Both the position numbers and the translations under genes were made by a program. Below the pieces are notes generated by a model. That model was not told where the DNA came from. It saw nothing but the letters and a program-made list of their open reading frames with translations, and made no database searches. A DNA stretch of 19,424 bases. Origin: Gallionella sp. (GTDB lineage Bacteria > Pseudomonadota > Gammaproteobacteria > Burkholderiales > Gallionellaceae). Every line of letters begins with the position of its first letter. The first letter of the stretch is position 1. Where the stretch lies: contig JARCRR010000160.1 of assembly GCA_029850565.1 (NCBI GenBank), forward strand, positions 1-19,424. The letters are read 5' to 3'. Of the stretch, positions 15,699 to 19,424 are shown one piece after another.

Positions 15699-16855
15699 TG
15701 AATTGGTTGTTACCTGAAAACATTCAAGACATGCTACCGGACGAGGCATGGCGCATCGAAGGGATGCGTCGTGAAGTGTTGGAACATCTTCGCCTCTCCG
15801 GGTATCAGATGGTTGCTCCTCCACTACTGGAATACGCTGAATCTTTACTTATCATCGACAGTGCGGAAATGGATCTGCGTACCTTTAAACTTGTCGATCA
15901 GTTGAGTGGCCGTACGCTGGCTTTGCGTGCAGACATCACGCCGCAAGTTGCACGCATCGATGCGCATCTGTTGAATCGCAAAGGCATCACCCGCTTGTGT
16001 TATGCCGGAAGTGTCGTGCATACCCAGCCTGCTGGTTTGATGCGCACACGCGAACCGTTACAGATCGGCGCAGAGCTTTACGGACATGGCGGTATCGAGA
16101 GCGATCTTGAAGTACAGCGCCTGATGATGCAGATACTGACATTGCTGGGAATAGATCAGGTCCATCTGGATCTCGGACATGTCGGTGTCTTCAGCGCCTT
16201 GATGAATGACGCTAAAGTCGATGAGCAATTGGAAGAGCAATTGTTCAGCGCGTTGCAGCACAAAGATGTGCCGACACTCAGTGCACTGGTCAGTGGCTTG
16301 CCCAAACAGACGCAGTTGGCGGTGTTGGCTTTGGCACAGCTTTCCGGCGGTATCGAGGTGATTGCACGTGCGAAGGCTATATTGCCGAACCTGCCCGAGA
16401 TCGTTGCTGCCTTGAACGAGTTGGAACAGGCGGCGAACCAACTTGGATCATTGGCGGGCAACGTCGGTATCGACCTTGCCGAGCTGCGCGGTTATCACTA
16501 TCACAGCGGCATGGTGTTCGCGGCGTACCATGCAGGCAGCCACGATGCCATCGCCTTGGGTGGACGTTACGACGACGTGGGCAAGAGCTTTGGGCGTGCA
16601 CGCCCAGCCACTGGGTTCAGTATGGATCTGCGCCAATTGCATGGCTTGTTGGCAAAGCGTGCGCTACCGAAAGCGATTCGCGCACCGTACAAACATGATG
16701 CGGCCTTGCAAGATGCCATCGCTACATTGCGCAAACAAGGTGAGGCGGTCGTGGTCGATCTGCTAGGCAAGCAGGAGCATCACGCTGAATTGGATTGCGA
16801 CAGAGAATTGGTTTTACGTGACGGCAAGTGGATCGTCGTTGCTTCGAAGAATTAA
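15695..16855 (+). CDS. hisZ: ATP phosphoribosyltransferase regulatory subunit HisZ
   Basis: This 386-residue HisS paralogue lacks aminoacylation function. In organisms with the short form of HisG, HisZ forms the hetero-octamer that performs and regulates the first step of histidine synthesis. The class II synthetase fold is recognisable (LPDEAWRIEGMRREVLEHLRLSGY, LRADITPQVARID, RYDDVGKSFGRARPATGFSMDL). The C-terminal anticodon-binding domain of HisS is missing and the histidine signature is degenerate (LRGYHYHSGMVFAAY). The frame is open 105 bases upstream inside the previous gene, but ATG 15695, overlapping that stop, gives the family N-terminus. hisG is not in this window. hisZ between hflC and purA is usual in betaproteobacteria. 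Confidence 0.95.
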   Translation: MMNWLLPENIQDMLPDEAWRIEGMRREVLEHLRLSGYQMVAPPLLEYAESLLIIDSAEMDLRTFKLVDQLSGRTLALRADITPQVARIDAHLLNRKGITRLCYAGSVVHTQPAGLMRTREPLQIGAELYGHGGIESDLEVQRLMMQILTLLGIDQVHLDLGHVGVFSALMNDAKVDEQLEEQLFSALQHKDVPTLSALVSGLPKQTQLAVLALAQLSGGIEVIARAKAILPNLPEIVAALNELEQAANQLGSLAGNVGIDLAELRGYHYHSGMVFAAYHAGSHDAIALGGRYDDVGKSFGRARPATGFSMDLRQLHGLLAKRALPKAIRAPYKHDAALQDAIATLRKQGEAVVVDLLGKQEHHAELDCDRELVLRDGKWIVVASKN

Positions 16856-16878
16856 ATACGTCTGGATTGGAAAGAGTC

Positions 16879-18192
16879 ATGACTAGGAACGTGGTTGTAA
16901 TCGGCACGCAGTGGGGTGATGAAGGAAAAGGCAAGGTCGTCGATTGGCTGACCGACAATGCTCAAGGGGTCGTGCGCTTCCAGGGCGGACACAATGCGGG
17001 TCATACACTCGTCATTGGTGGTGAGAAGACTGTTCTGCATCTCATACCGTCCGGTATCCTGCGTGAGAACGTGATGTGTTACATCGGCAACGGCGTGGTC
17101 GTTTCTCCTTCCGCCTTGCTCAAAGAGATGGATAAACTGGCTGCGGCAGGTGTGCAAGTCTATGAACGTCTGCGCATCTCTGAAGCTTGTCCGCTCATCC
17201 TGCCGTATCACGAAGCGATCGATAAGGCGCGCGAGATCGCCAAAGGTGCTGCCAAGATAGGTACGACGGGACGCGGTATCGGTCCGGCGTATGAAGACAA
17301 GGTGGCACGTCGTGCCATCCGCCTACAAGATTTGTTCCATCGCAAACGCTTCGCGGCGAAATTGGGCGAAGTGTTGGACTACCATAACTTCGTTCTGAAG
17401 AACTATTTCAACGCGCCGACGGTCGATTTCCAAAAGACGATGGATGAAGCGCTGGCGCTGGCCGAGCGCATCAAGCCTTTGGTACTCGATGTGCCGCGCG
17501 CATTGTACGAGGCGAACAAGGCGGGCCAGAACCTGTTGTTCGAAGGCGCACAAGGAACCTTGTTGGATATCGACCACGGTACTTATCCCTTCGTTACTTC
17601 CAGTAACTGCATCTCGGGTGCGGCCACCAGCGGCGCTGGTATAGGTCCGCAGATGTTGCATTACGTGCTGGGCATTACCAAGGCTTACACCACGCGTGTT
17701 GGCTCCGGCCCGTTCCCGACCGAGCTGTACGATGCAGAGTCGAAGCAAGACCCTATCGGCAAGATGCTGGCCGAGAAGGGGCATGAGTTCGGTTCGACCA
17801 CCGGACGTGCACGTCGTTGTGGTTGGTTCGATGCGGCCGCGCTCAAGCGTTCCATCCAGATCAACGGGGTATCCGGTCTGTGCGTAACCAAGCTGGATGT
17901 GATGGATGGCATGGAGACGGTGCGTATCGGCGTGGGTTATAAGATCGACGGACAGTTCAGTGACATCCTCCCGGTCGGTGCGGAGTCGTTGGAGGGTTGC
18001 GAGCCGGTGTATGAAGACATGCCGGGCTGGAATGGCACGACAGTGGGAGTGAAGCGTTTCGAAGAATTGCCGATCGAAGCCCAGAACTATCTCAAACGCA
18101 TCGCCGAGATTTGCGAAGTGCCAGTCGATATGGTCTCGACAGGGCCGGATCGTGACGAGACCATCGTGTTGCGTCACCCGTTCAAGGCTTAA
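16879..18192 (+). CDS. purA: Adenylosuccinate synthetase
   Basis: This 437-residue enzyme condenses IMP and aspartate with GTP hydrolysis, the committed step from IMP to AMP. The N-terminal phosphate loop GTQWGDEGKGKVVDWL holds the catalytic aspartate (D14), and GGHNAGHT holds the catalytic histidine (H42). Other landmarks are TTGRGIGPAYEDK near 131-143, EGAQGTLLDIDHGTYPFVTSSN near 222-243, and GSTTGRARRCGWFD near 306-319. The start is ATG 16879 behind GGAAAGAG at 16869-16876; the frame is open 51 bases further upstream but that would overlap hisZ. It is the last gene of the run and is followed by a clear terminator. Confidence 0.98.
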   Translation: MTRNVVVIGTQWGDEGKGKVVDWLTDNAQGVVRFQGGHNAGHTLVIGGEKTVLHLIPSGILRENVMCYIGNGVVVSPSALLKEMDKLAAAGVQVYERLRISEACPLILPYHEAIDKAREIAKGAAKIGTTGRGIGPAYEDKVARRAIRLQDLFHRKRFAAKLGEVLDYHNFVLKNYFNAPTVDFQKTMDEALALAERIKPLVLDVPRALYEANKAGQNLLFEGAQGTLLDIDHGTYPFVTSSNCISGAATSGAGIGPQMLHYVLGITKAYTTRVGSGPFPTELYDAESKQDPIGKMLAEKGHEFGSTTGRARRCGWFDAAALKRSIQINGVSGLCVTKLDVMDGMETVRIGVGYKIDGQFSDILPVGAESLEGCEPVYEDMPGWNGTTVGVKRFEELPIEAQNYLKRIAEICEVPVDMVSTGPDRDETIVLRHPFKA

Positions 18193-18213
18193 TGGAGTTG
18201 AAGAACGAAAACG

Positions 18214-18244
18214 GCACGCATCGCAAAAGCGGTGCGTGTTTTTA
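18214..18244 (+). terminator. Rho-independent terminator after purA
   Basis: CACGCATCGC (18215-18224) and GCGGTGCGTG (18229-18238) form a ten-pair stem with one T-G wobble around an AAAA loop, followed at once by five T (18239-18243). It lies 22 bases after the purA stop and closes the long run of + strand genes. Confidence 0.85.
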
Positions 18245-18260
18245 TTTGAGGGAAAATAGC

Positions 18261-18293
18261 GAAAAAGAAAATGGCCCGCTTGCGCGAGCCATT
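18261..18293 (-). terminator. Minus-strand terminator, left over from a tRNA gene
   Basis: On the minus strand AATGGCTCGC (18293-18284) pairs with GCGGGCCATT (18279-18270) around a four-base loop, with one mismatch, and is followed by TTTCTTTTTC (18270-18261). On the + strand there is no T-run. It lies eight bases beyond the CCA of the tRNA remnant, exactly where a tRNA terminator would be, and faces the purA terminator. Confidence 0.7.
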
Positions 18294-18301
18294 CACTTAA
18301 T

Positions 18302-18329
18302 TGGTGCCCAGAAGAGGAATCAAACACCT
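18302..18329 (-). other. tRNA 3'-end remnant (tRNA-Leu-like), probable attachment site
   Basis: Read on the minus strand, the last 28 bases of a tRNA are recognisable: CCA (18304-18302), discriminator A (18305), acceptor strand TCTGGGC (18312-18306), and a T arm with loop TTTGATT (18324-18318). The T arm is decayed: the invariant C56 is T, and the second-last pair of the stem is a T/C mismatch. No D arm, anticodon arm or 5' acceptor strand is found to the right, so this is not a working gene. The acceptor sequence and A73 resemble betaproteobacterial tRNA-Leu, from memory. A 3' fragment that keeps its downstream terminator but lacks the 5' body is what integration of an element into a tRNA gene leaves at one end. 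This is inference. Confidence 0.65.
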
Positions 18330-18351
18330 TGCGGCACGTGGGCTTTAGCGC

Positions 18352-18380
18352 ATTTCCTGTAATTTTCCTGTAAATTACAG
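18352..18380. repeat. 11-bp tandem repeat with an inverted third copy beside the tRNA remnant
   Basis: TTTCCTGTAA occurs at 18353-18362 and again at 18364-18373, an 11-bp period. The second copy continues into the palindrome CTGTAAATTACAG (18368-18380). One helical turn of spacing suggests binding sites for a DNA-bending or recombination protein. Such repeats are common as arm sites next to integrase attachment sites. The protein that would bind them is not in the window. Confidence 0.55.
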
Positions 18381-18415
18381 ACGATTTTCAGCTATTTTTT
18401 CGGTCATGCACTAAT

Positions 18416-18619
18416 TTAATCTTCCAAATATTGAAGCGGCCATTGCATATCAATTTCATCCAACGGCACAAACACCTTACCTGACGCATCTTTTTCGATC
18501 ACCATCCATTCAGAAAGCTTGGTTACGTCTTGGTGCATATTGCGATACGGTCGAAACGCAGTCGATAAAAATCTGACATAAATTTGCCGCTTGTTAAGTG
18601 AGTTAATTCGGACTAACAT
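18416..18619 (-). CDS. Short minus-strand reading frame, possible toxin remnant
   Basis: A 67-codon frame on the minus strand from ATG 18619 to TAA 18416-18418. The first twenty residues (LVRINSLNKRQIYVRFLST) look like the C-terminal strand region of HigB-type mRNA interferases. A one-base shift after that would give FDRIAICTKT and a stop, which resembles the usual end of that family. The annotated frame instead continues to a different tail, PLDEIDMQWPLQYLED. The same tail is found, diverged, on the other strand at 19302-19349. It may be a decayed fusion rather than a live gene. There is no clear ribosome site, and its start lies within the operator of the toxin-antitoxin pair. I cannot assign a function. 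Confidence 0.35.
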   Translation of the reverse strand: MLVRINSLNKRQIYVRFLSTAFRPYRNMHQDVTKLSEWMVIEKDASGKVFVPLDEIDMQWPLQYLED

Positions 18620-18625
18620 TAGTCC
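18591..18625 (+). promoter_or_regulatory. Promoter and palindromic operator of the toxin-antitoxin pair
   Basis: GGACTAACATTAGTCC (18610-18625) is a perfect palindrome of two seven-base arms and a two-base centre. TAACAT (18614-18619) inside it could serve as -10, with TTGTTA (18591-18596) as -35 at 17 bases. An outer inverted pair, TTAAGTG (18594-18600) and CACTTAA (18625-18631), adds symmetry. Antitoxins of the Phd family repress their own promoters through such palindromes, so autoregulation is likely. The exact promoter is a proposal. Confidence 0.55.
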
Positions 18626-18648
18626 ACTTAATTGGAATGAGGTGTATC

Positions 18649-18891
18649 ATGCAAACTGTCAACATCCATGAAGCCAAGACTCAATTCTCCCGTTTTGTTG
18701 ATCAAGCGGAAGCGGGTGAGGAGATTGTAATTGCTCGTGCGGGTAAGCCGGTGGCGCGTTTGGTGGCGTTGGCAAATCCGGATAGCAAGCCGCGCAAGCT
18801 GGGGTTGGGCAAGCAGCAATTCAATTTTCCGGCGAATTTCGACAGTTTGGATGCCGCTGAAATTGCAGGTATGTTCGAGCAAGGCAAGTAG
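18649..18891 (+). CDS. Phd/YefM-family antitoxin
   Basis: An 80-residue antitoxin. The N-terminal domain (MQTVNIHEAKTQFSRFVDQA, EEIVIARAGKPVARLVAL) is the Phd/YefM DNA-binding fold that recognises operator palindromes. The C-terminal part (FDSLDAAEIAGMFEQGK) is the flexible toxin-binding tail. The ATG at 18649 is chosen over 18637 because GAGG at 18638-18641 is well placed for it and the family begins with this sequence. The toxin gene starts immediately after its stop, so the two are coupled. It neutralises the PIN-domain toxin and probably represses the shared promoter, whose palindrome lies just upstream. Confidence 0.92.
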   Translation: MQTVNIHEAKTQFSRFVDQAEAGEEIVIARAGKPVARLVALANPDSKPRKLGLGKQQFNFPANFDSLDAAEIAGMFEQGK

Positions 18892-19299
18892 ATGACGGCG
18901 CACGTTTATTTGCTGGATACCAATGTGCTGCTCGCGGCGTTACTTGCACCAGAGCGCTTGCCACCGGAAGTCGTGGCGGGTTTAACCGATTCATCCAATA
19001 CGGTGTATTTCAGCGCGGCCAGTATTTGGGAGGTGGCCATCAAGCGTTCGTTGAATCGGACGGATTTCAATTTTTTACCCGAAGATATTCATCGACTGGC
19101 ATTGGATACGGGCTTTACCGAGTTGCGTGTGAAGGGTGAGGATTGTTACCCATTAGTGAATTTGCCTTGGCATCACCGCGATCCGTTTGATCGTTTGCTG
19201 ATCGCACAATCACAATCATTGCCTGCCTATTTACTTACGACCGATGGCGTGTTGAGCCAATACACCGAGTTGGTTGTTCATCTGACCTTGAAACCATAA
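18892..19299 (+). CDS. vapC: VapC-type PIN-domain ribonuclease toxin
   Basis: A 135-residue PIN-domain protein, the toxin of the pair. VapC toxins are magnesium-dependent RNases that cut tRNA or rRNA and halt translation when the antitoxin is lost. The acidic active site is intact: D9 in LLDTNVLLAAL, E47 in SIWEVAIK, D97 and D100 in HHRDPFDRLLIAQ, and D118 in TTDGVL. The ATG directly follows the antitoxin stop. The target RNA cannot be deduced. Location next to a tRNA remnant suggests it arrived with, and may help maintain, an integrated element. That role is inference. Confidence 0.93.
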   Translation: MTAHVYLLDTNVLLAALLAPERLPPEVVAGLTDSSNTVYFSAASIWEVAIKRSLNRTDFNFLPEDIHRLALDTGFTELRVKGEDCYPLVNLPWHHRDPFDRLLIAQSQSLPAYLLTTDGVLSQYTELVVHLTLKP

Positions 19300-19301
19300 G
19301 T

Positions 19302-19349
19302 GCGGATGAGATCAATGTGCAATGGCCGCTGCAATGTTTGGCGGTTTGA
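19302..19349 (+). pseudogene. Protein-tail remnant, inverted copy of the tail at 18416-18461
   Basis: After the toxin gene the + strand encodes ADEINVQWPLQCLAV and a stop, matching DEIDMQWPLQYLED encoded on the minus strand at 18416-18461. Over 38 bases (19304-19341 against the reverse of 18424-18461) 32 are identical. There is no start codon or room for a full gene, so it is a fragment. The two copies bracket the toxin-antitoxin pair as inverted repeats. Confidence 0.55.
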
Positions 19350-19379
19350 GTTAAGAGGGTAAAACCAACTCTGCCGAAA

Positions 19380-19410
19380 CTATAAAACCCAACAAGGACA
19401 GGCTTTATAG
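19380..19410. repeat. Inverted repeat near the right edge
   Basis: CTATAAAACC (19380-19389) and GGCTTTATAG (19401-19410) are inverted copies with one mismatch and an 11-base loop. There is no T-run on the + strand, so it is not a typical terminator for the toxin gene. It could be an operator or the end of an element; its context lies outside the window. Confidence 0.4.
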
Positions 19411-19424
19411 AGGCATATATATTC

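Noticed and set aside
15695..16855. Second active histidyl-tRNA synthetase
   Set aside because: The HisS anticodon domain is missing and the histidine signature is degenerate; length and context fit HisZ.
17323..18327. A 334-codon minus-strand open frame opposite purA
   Set aside because: It covers purA, both terminators and part of the tRNA remnant, and shows no recognisable domain. It is a shadow of purA.
18302..18410. A complete, functional tRNA-Leu gene on the minus strand
   Set aside because: Only the 3' 28 bases fit; no anticodon arm, D arm or 5' acceptor strand can be found, and T-arm invariants are lost.
1555..19424. The 13-mer AGGCATATATATT at 1555-1567 and again at 19412-19424, possible direct repeats of a large element
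   Set aside because: A shared AT-rich 13-mer is expected by chance in a window this size, and the flanking bases do not match; the stretch between is conserved core genome.
1..19424. CRISPR array, insertion sequence or phage structural genes
   Set aside because: I see no regularly spaced repeats, transposase, integrase or phage protein motifs in any frame.

Overview
The window reads as chromosome of a betaproteobacterium, most likely in or near the Gallionellaceae/Nitrosomonadales (for example Sideroxydans- or Gallionella-like). This is inferred from gene order and protein character, not from a database search. The order ndk-rlmN-pilW-rodZ-ispG-hisS-yfgM-bamB-der-hfq-hflX-hflK-hflC-yjeT-hisZ-purA is typical of betaproteobacteria. 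HisZ in the slot between hflC and purA is also a betaproteobacterial habit.

Layout. (1) 1-1362: the end of a TRAP transporter operon, with the last codons of the small permease (dctQ) overlapping the complete large permease (dctM). (2) 1363-2955: an AT-richer stretch with its own promoter and two small, probably co-transcribed exported cysteine-containing proteins. One has Sel1-like repeats and the other is unrecognised. About 390 bp follow that are mostly empty and end in the ndk promoter. (3) 2956-18192: sixteen genes on the + strand with very short gaps or stop/start overlaps and no convincing internal terminator. They cover nucleotide supply (ndk, purA), translation and ribosome biogenesis (rlmN, hisS, der, hflX), isoprenoid synthesis (ispG), envelope and shape (pilW, rodZ, yfgM, bamB), RNA-based regulation (hfq), membrane protease control (hflK, hflC, yjeT-like) and histidine synthesis (hisZ). 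A Rho-independent terminator follows purA.

(4) 18193-19424: a different kind of DNA. Immediately after the purA terminator, on the minus strand, lie a second terminator and the last 28 nt of a tRNA (ending in CCA, tRNA-Leu-like). The rest of the tRNA is missing and its T-arm is decayed. Beside it are 11-bp tandem repeats of the kind seen at integrase attachment sites. To the right is a Phd/VapC toxin-antitoxin pair with a palindromic operator, bracketed by inverted copies of a 38-bp sequence that encodes the same protein tail, and next to a short minus-strand reading frame that may be a toxin remnant. I read this as the left edge of an integrated genomic island. The intact tRNA and the integrase, if still present, should lie to the right, outside the window.

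The conserved core is ordinary. The material most worth a second look is the island edge at about 18260-19424 and the exported-protein pair at 1639-2564.
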